Assembly (NCBI GenBank): GCA_003150485.1
Contig: QALX01000004.1
Span: 17,908-81,907 of the forward strand
Length of the DNA stretch: 64,000 nt
Direction of reading: 5' to 3'
Source of the DNA: Clostridiales bacterium
GTDB lineage: Bacteria; Bacillota; Clostridia; Oscillospirales; Oscillospiraceae
Under the pieces are notes generated by a model, which searched no databases, was not told the DNA's origin, and worked only from the letters and a program-made list of their open reading frames with translations. Positions 1 to 7,344 of this stretch are shown here, one piece after another. Each line of letters opens with the position of its first letter. Position 1 is the stretch's first letter. The translations under genes and the position numbers were made by a program.

Positions 1-56
1 GAACTCGCTACCTCCACCTTGGCAAGGTGGCGCTCTACCAGATGAGCTACTCCCGC
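1..56 (-). tRNA. tRNA-Gly(GCC), partial at window edge
   Basis: Read on the minus strand the segment begins GCGGGAG, followed by a D-arm (AGCTC..GAGC) and an anticodon stem closing a loop with GCC, then a variable region. The T-arm and 3' acceptor lie outside the window. It is the last of four tRNAs read leftwards from one promoter. Confidence 0.93.
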
Positions 57-79
57 ATATCTCCCACCAAAGTGAGAGA

Positions 80-155
80 TGGTGCCTCCGATCGGAATCG
101 AACCAATGACACGGGGATTTTCAATCCCCTGCTCTACCAACTGAGCTACAGAGGC
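80..155 (-). tRNA. tRNA-Phe(GAA)
   Basis: Minus-strand cloverleaf: acceptor GCCTCTG pairs with CGGAGGC, the anticodon stem GGGGA/TCCCC holds a loop with GAA, and the T-loop is GGTTCGATTCC. The discriminator A is followed by an encoded CCA (positions 80-82). Confidence 0.96.
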
Positions 156-270
156 AAACAGGTCAACAACCGTGGTACATATTACCACGCGGTCCACTAA
201 AAGTCAAGACCTTTTTTCGTTGCGATTGAGAATTTTTTCAACTGAAACAGCCTGCCAAAAAACGGAATGA

Positions 271-347
271 TGGCGACCCGGATCGGGCTCGAACCGACGA
301 CCTCTAGCGTGACAGGCTAGCGTTCTAACCAACTGAACTACCGGGCC
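271..347 (-). tRNA. tRNA-Asp(GTC)
   Basis: Minus-strand cloverleaf: acceptor GGCCCGG pairs with CCGGGTC, the anticodon stem CTAGC/GCTAG holds the loop CTGTCAC (anticodon GTC), and the T-loop is GGTTCGAGCC. Discriminator G and an encoded CCA are present. This tRNA is a substrate of the AspRS encoded at 9136-10458. Confidence 0.96.
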
Positions 348-383
348 ATAAACATTCCATCTGCAAGCTACACCAGCGGAAAA

Positions 384-460
384 TGGTGGGAACAACAGGA
401 CTCGAACCTGTGACCCCATGCTTGTAAGGCATGTGCTCTAGCCAGCTGAGCTATGCTCCC
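384..460 (-). tRNA. tRNA-Val(TAC)
   Basis: Minus-strand cloverleaf: acceptor GGGAGCA pairs with TGTTCCC (one G-T pair), the anticodon stem CATGC/GCATG holds the loop CTTACAA (anticodon TAC), and the T-loop is GGTTCGAGTCC. Discriminator A and CCA are encoded. It is the first tRNA of the operon, 30 bases from the promoter -10. Confidence 0.96.
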
Positions 461-490
461 GTTGTCCGCTTTCCTCAAACAGCGAGGTTC

Positions 491-519
491 ATTATAGCGG
501 ACTTTTCCACCCTTGTCAA
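491..519 (-). promoter_or_regulatory. Sigma-A promoter of the tRNA operon
   Basis: On the minus strand TTGACA (519-514) and TATAAT (496-491) are separated by 17 bases, a perfect vegetative promoter. It faces the Val-Asp-Phe-Gly tRNA cluster and sits just beyond the hslO stop codon. Confidence 0.85.
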
Positions 520-541
520 CCATTTTCCCATTTTTTACACA

Positions 542-1426
542 CTATTTTTTCAGAGACGCCGCCAACTCCGTCAGTTCGGCCCCGGCAAACCGGTACGTTT
601 TCCCGCAGAACTGGCAGTTGAGCTCCGCCCCATCCTGTTCCCGGACCATCTCCTCCAGTTCCTCTGCGCCCAAGCTAATCAGCGCCTTGCACACCCGGTC
701 CCGGCTGCAATAGCAGCGGTAGGCCACCGGCGTGGTCTCCAGAATCTCCACCTCAAAGGCGCTGAGTACCTTCTGCACCAGTTCCAGGGGCGTCACCCCC
801 TCCTGGAAGGCCCGGGTCACGTAGCCGGTCTCCCGGATGCCCTGCTCCACCTTGTCAATGACCGCATCGTCCGCTCCGGGCAGCAACTGAATCAGGTAGC
901 CGCCCGCAGCGCTCACCGACTGGTCCACATTTACCAGCACCCCAAGGGCGCAGGCCGTGGGAAACTGCTCGCTGGCGGCAAAGTAAGCGGTGACATCCTC
1001 AGCGATCTCGCCGCTGACCAGGGGGACGCTGCCCACATAGGGTTCCTTCATCCCCAGATCTTTAATCACCGTCAGGCTGCCGTCGGTGCCCACAGCGGCG
1101 CCCACGTCCAGCTTGCCCTTTTCCTTCCGTGGCAGATCCACAAAGGGATTGCTCACATAGCCCCGGACGTTCCCCTCCGCGTCGCTGACGCAGGTAATCA
1201 TCCCCAGCGGCCCACCGCCCTTGATCTGCAACGTCAGGGAATTCTCCTCCCCTTTGAGCTGGTTGCCCATCATGGACGCCGCCATCAGGGACCGCCCCAG
1301 AGCGGCAGTGGCCACCGGCAGGGTTTTATGGATCTGCCTGGCCTGCTCTACCAGTTCCTTCCCAGTAATCGCCGATGCCATCACGGCTCCATCCGACGTA
1401 ATCACTCTGACAATCTGATCTGCCAT
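542..1426 (-). CDS. hslO: Hsp33 redox-regulated holdase chaperone
   Basis: Encodes 294 residues, the usual size of Hsp33. This cytoplasmic chaperone binds unfolding proteins after oxidative stress has opened its zinc centre. The C-terminal third shows the expected four-cysteine zinc switch, a CxC (in CYCSRD) followed about 30 residues later by CxxC (CQFCGK). The N-terminal part starts MADQIVRVITSDGAV, typical of the family. The start is supported by GGAGGAG eight bases before the ATG. It lies downstream of a putative terminator that ends the yerC-methyltransferase unit, so it may have its own weak promoter or depend on read-through. The assignment is firm because both size and cysteine pattern match. 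Confidence 0.95.
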   Translation of the reverse strand: MADQIVRVITSDGAVMASAITGKELVEQARQIHKTLPVATAALGRSLMAASMMGNQLKGEENSLTLQIKGGGPLGMITCVSDAEGNVRGYVSNPFVDLPRKEKGKLDVGAAVGTDGSLTVIKDLGMKEPYVGSVPLVSGEIAEDVTAYFAASEQFPTACALGVLVNVDQSVSAAGGYLIQLLPGADDAVIDKVEQGIRETGYVTRAFQEGVTPLELVQKVLSAFEVEILETTPVAYRCYCSRDRVCKALISLGAEELEEMVREQDGAELNCQFCGKTYRFAGAELTELAASLKK

Positions 1427-1448
1427 TGTTCACTCCTCCACTGTCAAT

Positions 1449-1480
1449 AAAACGGGCCAAATATTGATTGACCCGTTTTT
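1449..1480 (-). terminator. Hairpin terminator after the methyltransferase gene
   Basis: An 8-bp stem (AAAACGGG/CCCGTTTT) with a 14-base loop lies 7 bases beyond the methyltransferase stop. Read leftwards it ends in TTTTATT, so it can work as a weak intrinsic terminator before hslO. Confidence 0.6.
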
Positions 1481-1486
1481 CTGTCG

Positions 1487-2278
1487 TCACGCTTCTGCTG
1501 TCTGCTCCGAACACTGACCGGGCGTCTGCCCACCCTCGCCGTTGACGCAGACGTAATAGATGCGGCGGTCGGCCCCAGTGACTGAGCGGCGATCTACACC
1601 GCCGTAGCGCTGGATGGAACAGAACCCCGCTTCCCGCAGTACTTGTTCCAGCTCCTGTTGGCTCCAGGCCCGCTCGGTGTGCTCTTCCTGCTCCCGGTAC
1701 CAGCAATCTCCCTCCCGTTCGAAGAGGTCCATGCCGTAGACAACGGTGCGGTCCTCCGAACGGTACTCGGTCCGCCAGAGGCAAAATACATCGTCGGTCT
1801 CATCCACAAATATCTGCCCGTCCATCTGCCGCAGGTGCTCCGGCGCCAGCACGTCAAAGAGGAAGTACCCCCCCGGCATCAGGAAGGTGTGTACCCTCCC
1901 CAGAGCCTCCCGGAGCACCTCTTTGTCAGTCACATAGTTAAGGCTGTCCAAGCTGGACACACAGGCGTCGATGGTACCGTACAGATCAAGGGCCTGCGCC
2001 GGCTGGTTGAGGAATACCGGCGCCTCACAGTCCAGCTGGGCGGCCTTTTCCCATGCCTCCGCCAGCATTTCGGCAGACTGATCCGCACCGATCATGGAAT
2101 AGCCCCGCTGGGCCAGCAGGCAGGTCACCGTGCCGGTGCCGCAGGCTAAGTCCAGCACAATGCGGACCGGCACCCGGCTCTGTCGGAACCAGCTCTGGTA
2201 CCAGTCCGCCCACTGGGTGTAGTCCACGTCCCGGGTCAGGCCGTCGTAGAACCGGGCCAGTCCCTCATAGGCGCTCAT
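1487..2278 (-). CDS. Class I SAM-dependent methyltransferase
   Basis: Encodes 263 residues. The Rossmann-type SAM-binding motif I is visible as VLDLACGTGT around residue 42, followed by motif II acidic residues (GADQSAEML) and a later DLGEY-like loop (YFLFDV), as in the methyltransferase-25/ubiE-like group. The substrate cannot be read from sequence; small-molecule methylation is as likely as RNA or protein methylation. Its start codon overlaps the stop of the YerC-like gene by four bases (ATGA), so the two are translationally coupled. The final 25 residues are poorly ordered and rich in Gln and Gly. The family assignment is secure; the specific role is not known. Confidence 0.85.
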   Translation of the reverse strand: MSAYEGLARFYDGLTRDVDYTQWADWYQSWFRQSRVPVRIVLDLACGTGTVTCLLAQRGYSMIGADQSAEMLAEAWEKAAQLDCEAPVFLNQPAQALDLYGTIDACVSSLDSLNYVTDKEVLREALGRVHTFLMPGGYFLFDVLAPEHLRQMDGQIFVDETDDVFCLWRTEYRSEDRTVVYGMDLFEREGDCWYREQEEHTERAWSQQELEQVLREAGFCSIQRYGGVDRRSVTGADRRIYYVCVNGEGGQTPGQCSEQTAEA

Positions 2279-2616
2279 TTTTTCTGCCGCCCCTTCTTTT
2301 GTTTTTCTGTGGGCGACACCACGTATTCCTCTCCCAGCGTGCGGGCGAACACCTGATGATAGCCCTCTACGCCGTAGTTCAGCGCCCGGTTAACCCGGCT
2401 GATGGTGGCGCTGCTGGCGCCGGTCTGTTCCAGAATATCGTTGTAGATCATTCCCTTCTGCAGCAGCACCGCCACGTCAAACCGCTGCTCCATGGCCCGC
2501 AGTTCGGACACGGTGCACAGGTCCTGGAAAAAGCGGTAGCACTCATCCAGATCCTTCAGTTCCAAAATGGTCTTATATAAATTCATACTCGGCTCTTTGC
2601 CAAATACCTTAGACAT
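2275..2616 (-). CDS. yerC: YerC/YecD-family TrpR-like transcriptional regulator
   Basis: Encodes about 113 residues from the ATG at 2616, preceded by AGGAGGG at ideal distance; an upstream in-frame start lacks this. The protein matches the YerC/YecD group of TrpR-superfamily repressors: an all-helical body with LYKTILELKDLDEC near the start and a helix-turn-helix in the C-terminal half (ILEQTGASSATISRVNRAL), where the ASSATISR segment is the expected recognition helix. Members are small DNA-binding dimers whose effectors are often unknown. The tail is lysine-rich. It is transcribed from a good promoter at 2655-2683 and coupled to the methyltransferase downstream, hinting at joint function that the sequence does not define. 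Confidence 0.85.
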   Translation of the reverse strand: MSKVFGKEPSMNLYKTILELKDLDECYRFFQDLCTVSELRAMEQRFDVAVLLQKGMIYNDILEQTGASSATISRVNRALNYGVEGYHQVFARTLGEEYVVSPTEKQKKGRQKK

Positions 2617-2654
2617 GTTATCCCTCCTGGTCGGGTCGTTCAACTGACCTTTTC

Positions 2655-2683
2655 ATTTTAACATTCTACTGTATAAAAGTAAA
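2655..2683 (-). promoter_or_regulatory. Promoter of yerC
   Basis: Minus strand TTTACT (2683-2678) and TAAAAT (2660-2655) with a 17-base spacer, about 30 bases upstream of the yerC ribosome binding site. Confidence 0.6.
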
Positions 2684-2750
2684 CCACTTTTTCATAAAAG
2701 CACACCATTTTGTTCGCCGCTCATAAACTCCTGTATGAGGAGGGATCGCT

Positions 2751-3392
2751 ATGCTTCACACCGCACCTGTACAGCTGGCACAGCGCTGCGCCGAGGAGGC
2801 CCTGGACCACAAGGGGGAGGTGGTTCTCCACTACATCTGCACCCTGCCCCAAATCCACGGCCTGGCCTCCCGTGCCCAAAAGCGGATCAACCGCTACTAC
2901 CGTCATCTGGAGCAGTCGTTGCAAAGGGCCTGCCGCACCCGGCTCCTGCCCCAAGCCACCGTGGCGGCACAGCTGGCTCACGCCAACGCCCTGCCCTTCA
3001 CCCCCCTGGAAGGCGCCCTGGATTGGGAGACCACCTACCTGTCCGACACCCTGTGGAGCCTTTCCTGGACCTGGCGTGTCACTGATGGACGTACACCGCT
3101 GGCCTATCACTGGCAGGGGGAGGTCTGGGACCTGAACACCGGTCTGCCCTGCTCCCTGGACCGGTTTGCCCCTCAAAAACAGCGGCGGAGCACACGGATT
3201 CTCACCCAGGCCCGCCGGGCCGCCAAAGAACAGAAGCGGCTTGGGCCGGGCCGCCGGGGCCGCCGCCTCTCCTTTACGATTACCGAAACTGAATTGCTCT
3301 GTTTTTGGCCTACCGTATTAAATTCCCGGCGCAGAGAGGATTTTTTTCGCTTTTCCCTGCCCTTTTCCCCGGAAGACCTTTGCATTTGTTGA
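2751..3392 (+). CDS. Uncharacterised protein with RsiV/DUF3298-like resemblance
   Basis: Encodes 213 residues, ATG preceded by GAGGAGGGATCGCT. I do not recognise a named gene. The middle (residues 75-140) has the pattern of the DUF3298/RsiV fold: a strand-rich segment (TYLSDTLWSLSWTWRV) and then WDLNTGLPCSLDRF, close to the W-(N/D)LKTG-x-P-x-x-L motif of that fold. There is no signal peptide or membrane segment, unlike RsiV itself, so it is probably cytoplasmic. Residues 140-180 are very basic (RRSTRILTQARRAAKEQKR, then GPGRRGRR), which could contact nucleic acid or membrane. It stands alone between the divergent yerC unit and purA. The fold guess is tentative. Confidence 0.6.
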   Translation: MLHTAPVQLAQRCAEEALDHKGEVVLHYICTLPQIHGLASRAQKRINRYYRHLEQSLQRACRTRLLPQATVAAQLAHANALPFTPLEGALDWETTYLSDTLWSLSWTWRVTDGRTPLAYHWQGEVWDLNTGLPCSLDRFAPQKQRRSTRILTQARRAAKEQKRLGPGRRGRRLSFTITETELLCFWPTVLNSRRREDFFRFSLPFSPEDLCIC

Positions 3393-3411
3393 TATTTCTA
3401 TGGCCCCGCCC

Positions 3412-3440
3412 TTGCAATCTCTGTTGTTTTTCCGTATAAT
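3412..3440 (+). promoter_or_regulatory. Promoter of purA
   Basis: TTGCAA (3412-3417), a 17-base spacer and TATAAT (3435-3440), 65 bases before the purA start codon. No guanine-riboswitch core was recognised in the short leader. Confidence 0.75.
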
Positions 3441-3504
3441 GTGTTTGTTCTATTTTTGGAATCTTTGATCTGATTTCCCCCGCGTAAAAAGGAGTCTTAA
3501 CATC

Positions 3505-4788
3505 ATGGTAAAAGCAATCGTAGGCGCAAACTGGGGCGACGAAGGAAAAGGCAAGATTACAGATATGATGGCGGAAACCTCTGACGTAGTCATCCGTTTC
3601 CAAGGCGGTGCAAACGCCGGTCACACGATTATCAACGACTACGGCAGATTTGCCCTGCACATTCTGCCCTCCGGTTCCTTCTATCCTCACATCACCAACA
3701 TCATCGGCAACGGCGTCGCGCTGGACGTACGCAAGCTGGTGGCTGAACTGAAAAGCATTACGGACCAGGGCGTCCCCGCCCCCAACCTGATCGTGTCCGA
3801 ACGCGCACAGCTGCTGATGCCCTATCACGTGCTCCAGGACTCCTATGAGGAGGAGCGGCTGGCCGGCAAGGCGTTTGGCTCCACCAAAAGCGGTATCGCC
3901 CCCTTCTACTCCGACAAGTACGCGAAAATCGGCATCCAGCTCTGCGACCTGTTTGATGAAAAACGGCTGATGGAACGGCTCACCGCCGCCTGCGATCTGA
4001 AAAATGTGCTCTTTGAGCACCTGTACCATAAGCCCCCGCTGGACCCCCAGTCCCTCTTTGACGAACTGATGGAGCACCGGGAGCTCATCCGCCCCTACGT
4101 GGGCGACGCGGTCACCTTTGTCCATGAGGCTCTGAAGGCGGGAAAAACCATCCTGTTGGAGGGCCAGCTGGGCTCCATGAAGGACCCTGATCTAGGCATC
4201 TTCCCCATGACCACCTCCTCTCACACCCTGGCTGGCTTCGGTACTGTAGGCGCCTGCATCCCCCCCACCGCCATGGAGGACGTGTTCGCCGTCACCAAGG
4301 CCTATTCCTCCTGCGTGGGATCCAAAACCGAACCCTTTGTCAGTGAAGTCGAAGGCGAAGCCGGCGACGAACTTCGGCGCAGAGGCGGCGACAAGGGTGA
4401 GTTCGGCGCCACCACCGGCCGTCCCCGCCGGGTGGGCTGGTTCGACACAGTGGCCACCAAGTACGGCTGCACCGTTCAGGGTGCAACTCAGGTGGTTCTC
4501 ACCTGTCTGGACGTGCTGGGCTATCTGGACGAAATCCCCGTCTGTGTCGGTTACGAGATCGACGGCCAGGTCACCGAAACCTTCCCGGTACCCAACAAGC
4601 TGGGCCGCGCAAAGCCGGTATTCGAAACCCTTCCCGGCTGGAAAACCGACGTCCGCGGCATCACTGACTACAATCAGCTGCCGGAAAACGCCAAAAAGTA
4701 TGTGGATTTCCTGGAATCTAAAATTGGGTTCCCCATCACCATGGTCTCCACCGGCCCCAAGCGGCATGAGATCACTTATCGCAGGTAA
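3505..4788 (+). CDS. purA: Adenylosuccinate synthetase
   Basis: Encodes 427 residues, the standard length. It catalyses the GTP-dependent joining of IMP and aspartate to adenylosuccinate, the first committed step to AMP, in the cytosol. The N-terminal GTP loop GDEGKGK sits at residues 11-17 with catalytic Asp12, and the NAGHTI segment places catalytic His at residue 40. TTGRPRRVGWFD in the C-terminal half is the usual IMP/Asp-binding loop. An AAGGAG ribosome binding site precedes the ATG. The gene is monocistronic: its own promoter is at 3412-3440 and a strong terminator follows at 4845-4885. No other purine genes are adjacent. Confidence 0.98.
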   Translation: MVKAIVGANWGDEGKGKITDMMAETSDVVIRFQGGANAGHTIINDYGRFALHILPSGSFYPHITNIIGNGVALDVRKLVAELKSITDQGVPAPNLIVSERAQLLMPYHVLQDSYEEERLAGKAFGSTKSGIAPFYSDKYAKIGIQLCDLFDEKRLMERLTAACDLKNVLFEHLYHKPPLDPQSLFDELMEHRELIRPYVGDAVTFVHEALKAGKTILLEGQLGSMKDPDLGIFPMTTSSHTLAGFGTVGACIPPTAMEDVFAVTKAYSSCVGSKTEPFVSEVEGEAGDELRRRGGDKGEFGATTGRPRRVGWFDTVATKYGCTVQGATQVVLTCLDVLGYLDEIPVCVGYEIDGQVTETFPVPNKLGRAKPVFETLPGWKTDVRGITDYNQLPENAKKYVDFLESKIGFPITMVSTGPKRHEITYRR

Positions 4789-4844
4789 ACGGTTGTATTC
4801 TGGGCTACAATTTCCCCACAGGGGAATCAAGATCTGTAAAATAA

Positions 4845-4886
4845 AAAAAGTTTCCCATCCGATTGCGAATTGGATGGGAAGCTTTT
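4845..4886. terminator. Bidirectional terminator between purA and the membrane protein gene
   Basis: TTTCCCATCC pairs with GGATGGGAA around an 11-base loop. An A-tract precedes and a T-tract follows, so it can terminate purA rightwards and the convergent gene at 4928-5707 leftwards. Confidence 0.85.
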
Positions 4887-4927
4887 TGCTTTTTGAAGCA
4901 CGAACCTCTAGCTGAACAGAACACCCA

Positions 4928-5707
4928 CTAGACCTTGGCCTTTGGCTTAGGCAACTTAACCTTTGGCAGTTTGATATCAACACTGGTCACCATTTTAATG
5001 ATCCAGATAAAAAACAGCAACACAAAAATCGGAATGACACACGAGGTTATAATCATAACTGCAAGGGCCTCGATAAAACGATTGAGGACATTTTCCAGCC
5101 CCGTAACTGCTCCCGATACACCATCTTTTATTTTGGAAAGCAGACCGGATAATCCACCTTCTTCGTCTTCCGCACCATCTGCCGCCTCTCTGGCTGAATC
5201 AATTGTGGTCTCAATTGACGATTGATAGGTTGCCTCAATCATATCGGACACCTTTACGCTGACCGGAACCACCAAAACGATTGCTAGACCGAGTACGACC
5301 AGCTTTCGAATCAGTTCTCTCCACTTGTCATTTTGTAAAAATGCATTGATAGCCCCCAGCACGCATGCCAACGGGATCAAAACGACAAATGTCGCATATC
5401 CGGTAATCGTCAACAGGTATTTTTCCAGCCAAATCGCACAGATAACTAACAGAAAATTGGAGCTTAAATCCGCCAATTTCTCTGCAATCGGAGTAACGGC
5501 ATCTCCCGGAATCAACGTAATTGCCGCTGATGCCGCTGTCGAAGCCGCCGTTAATTCCATCACAGTGGTCCTTTTTTCGTCCAGCGCTGCTATGGACTTT
5601 GCATGAAATTCTGTTGACGTTGCAAATCTCGACAACACAAATATTGAGACTAGTGCTACAATAATCAGAATCACTGCTTTTACAGTTCTCTTCGCTCTAT
5701 CAGTCAT
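4928..5707 (-). CDS. Unknown integral membrane protein, four predicted TM segments
   Basis: Encodes 259 residues that I do not assign to a named family. Hydrophobic segments appear at about residues 10-26 (AVILIIVALVSIFVLS), 82-116 (two helices, LLVICAIWLEKYLL then TFVVLIPLACVLGAINAF), 133-150 (KLVVLGLAIVLVVPV) and 213-235. A polar stretch (residues 33-80) contains EKRTTVMELTAASTAASAA and IPGDAVTPIAEKLADLS, which looks conserved-family-like and probably faces outward. An acidic linker (AEDEEGG) precedes a short amphipathic helix, and the C-terminus is a Lys/Pro repeat (KLPKVKLPKPKAKV). Base composition is visibly more AT-rich than the flanking purA and gatB, and codons such as ATA and AAA are common, which suggests acquisition. 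It has its own promoter. Confidence 0.8.
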   Translation of the reverse strand: MTDRAKRTVKAVILIIVALVSIFVLSRFATSTEFHAKSIAALDEKRTTVMELTAASTAASAAITLIPGDAVTPIAEKLADLSSNFLLVICAIWLEKYLLTITGYATFVVLIPLACVLGAINAFLQNDKWRELIRKLVVLGLAIVLVVPVSVKVSDMIEATYQSSIETTIDSAREAADGAEDEEGGLSGLLSKIKDGVSGAVTGLENVLNRFIEALAVMIITSCVIPIFVLLFFIWIIKMVTSVDIKLPKVKLPKPKAKV

Positions 5708-5742
5708 TATACATCAATCCTCTCTCTTTCTTACAACCCTTC

Positions 5743-5772
5743 ATTATATACCCTTTAATTTCAATGTTTGAA
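5743..5772 (-). promoter_or_regulatory. Promoter of the membrane protein gene
   Basis: Minus strand TTCAAA (5772-5767), an 18-base spacer and TATAAT (5748-5743), about 36 bases before the start codon. Confidence 0.55.
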
Positions 5773-5855
5773 CTTTATGGGATCTCCCCTCCTTTACCTT
5801 TTTTTCCATTATATCACAGCAAAATTTCAGTTGCAACGATGGCTCAGATCAACAG

Positions 5856-5885
5856 AAAACAGCGGCAGACATTTGCCTGCCGCTG
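5856..5885 (-). terminator. Terminator of the aspS-gatCAB operon
   Basis: CAGCGGCAG pairs with CTGCCGCTG around a short loop. Read leftwards it is followed by GTTTTCTGTT. It lies just past the gatB stop codon. Confidence 0.8.
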
Positions 5886-5907
5886 AAAATCATTTTTGGC
5901 TTATGGA

Positions 5908-7344
5908 TTACAAAGATTGTAACTTGCTGTTCAACAGCTGGGTGACCGCCTTGGGGTCGCCTTTTCCCTTCAGGGCTTTCATGCACTGGCCCATCAGGAA
6001 GCCTTGGGCTTTCTTTTTGCCCGCCTTGTAGTCCTCGATGGATTTGGGGTTGTCTTTCAGCACCTGGTCCACCACTGCTTCCAGAGCACCGGTATCGGTG
6101 ACCTGTTCCAGCCCGTGGTCCCGGACATAGCCTTCTACATCGGCGTTGTCCTCAAAGACCGCCTGAAACACCTTTCCCGCCGTATTCCGGTTGATTTTGT
6201 TCCCCCGGAGCAGGCACAGCAGTTTTGCCAGGTTGTCCGGCGTAAAACCCATGGATTTCAACTCCACGCCCTTCTCCTTGAGCACCCGGAGCAGGTCGTC
6301 CAGCATCCAGTTGGACACTTCCTTGGGTGCCGCCCCCAGAGAGACCGTCTCCTCAAAGAAGTCCACCATCGCCTTGCTTCCGGTGAGCAGCTCCGCTTCG
6401 TAGGCGGTGAGACCATACTCTGCCACGTAGCGCTTCCTCCGGGCCTCCGCCATCTCTGGAATGGCGGCCCGTAGCTGTTCCAGATAGGATTCACTGAGCT
6501 CCAACGGAGGCAAATCGGGCTCCGGGAAGTAGCGGTAATCCTGGGCGTTCTCTTTGGAACGCATGGAATAGGTGGCGTCCTTGTTGTCGTCCCAACGGCG
6601 GGTCTCCTGAATCACCCGCTTGTGATCCATCTCAATCCGCTCCTGCTGCCGGCGGGCCTCGTAGGCGATTGCCCGGGAAATAGCCTTGAAGGAGTTCAGG
6701 TTTTTCATCTCGGTCCGGGTCCCCAGCTCGGTGCTGCCGGCAGGTCGGACGGACAGGTTCACGTCACAGCGCAGACTGCCCTCCTGCATCTTGCAGTCAG
6801 ACACCCCCAGGTATTCCAGGGTGGAGCGCAGTTTTTCCAGGTAGGCGATTACTTCCTCGCCGCTGCGAAAGTCGGGCTCGGTAACGATCTCAATCAGGGG
6901 GACGCCGCACCGGTTGTAGTCCGCCCGGGTCTGGTCAATCCAGTTGTCATGGACCAGCTTTCCCGCGTCTTCCTCCATGTGCAGCTCGTGGATACGGATG
7001 ATCTTCTCCTCTTCTCCCACCAGGATGGGCACGCTGCCGTTGCGGCCAATGGGCAGGTAGAGCTGGCTGATCTGATAGGCTTTGGGCAGATCCGGGTAAA
7101 AGTAGTTCTTCCGGTCAAATTTACAGTACCGGGTTATGTCACAGTTCAGAGCCAAGCAGGCCTTGGTGGCATACTCCGCCACCCTTCGGTTCAACACCGG
7201 CAGGGTGCCGGGCATCCCCATACATACCGGACAGCAGTGAGTATTGGGATCGCCGCCAAATTCTGTGGTGCAGGAACAGAAAATCTTGGTTTTTGTGGCC
7301 AACTCCACGTGGGTTTCCAACCCGATGACAGTTTCCCAGGTCAT
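5908..7344 (-). CDS. gatB: Asp-tRNA(Asn)/Glu-tRNA(Gln) amidotransferase subunit B
   Basis: Encodes 478 residues from the ATG at 7344, chosen because AAAGGAGG lies just upstream and because that ATG overlaps the gatA stop (ATGA). GatB binds the mischarged tRNA and activates its carboxyl group with ATP, receiving ammonia from GatA. Visible family marks are the N-terminal WETVIGLETHVEL and a cysteine set CSCTTEFGGDPNTHCCPVC consistent with the zinc-binding region, then the YatB/tail domain with helical repeats in the last 150 residues. Length and ends match the family. It is the last gene of the operon and is followed by an intrinsic terminator. Confidence 0.98.
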   Translation of the reverse strand: MTWETVIGLETHVELATKTKIFCSCTTEFGGDPNTHCCPVCMGMPGTLPVLNRRVAEYATKACLALNCDITRYCKFDRKNYFYPDLPKAYQISQLYLPIGRNGSVPILVGEEEKIIRIHELHMEEDAGKLVHDNWIDQTRADYNRCGVPLIEIVTEPDFRSGEEVIAYLEKLRSTLEYLGVSDCKMQEGSLRCDVNLSVRPAGSTELGTRTEMKNLNSFKAISRAIAYEARRQQERIEMDHKRVIQETRRWDDNKDATYSMRSKENAQDYRYFPEPDLPPLELSESYLEQLRAAIPEMAEARRKRYVAEYGLTAYEAELLTGSKAMVDFFEETVSLGAAPKEVSNWMLDDLLRVLKEKGVELKSMGFTPDNLAKLLCLLRGNKINRNTAGKVFQAVFEDNADVEGYVRDHGLEQVTDTGALEAVVDQVLKDNPKSIEDYKAGKKKAQGFLMGQCMKALKGKGDPKAVTQLLNSKLQSL

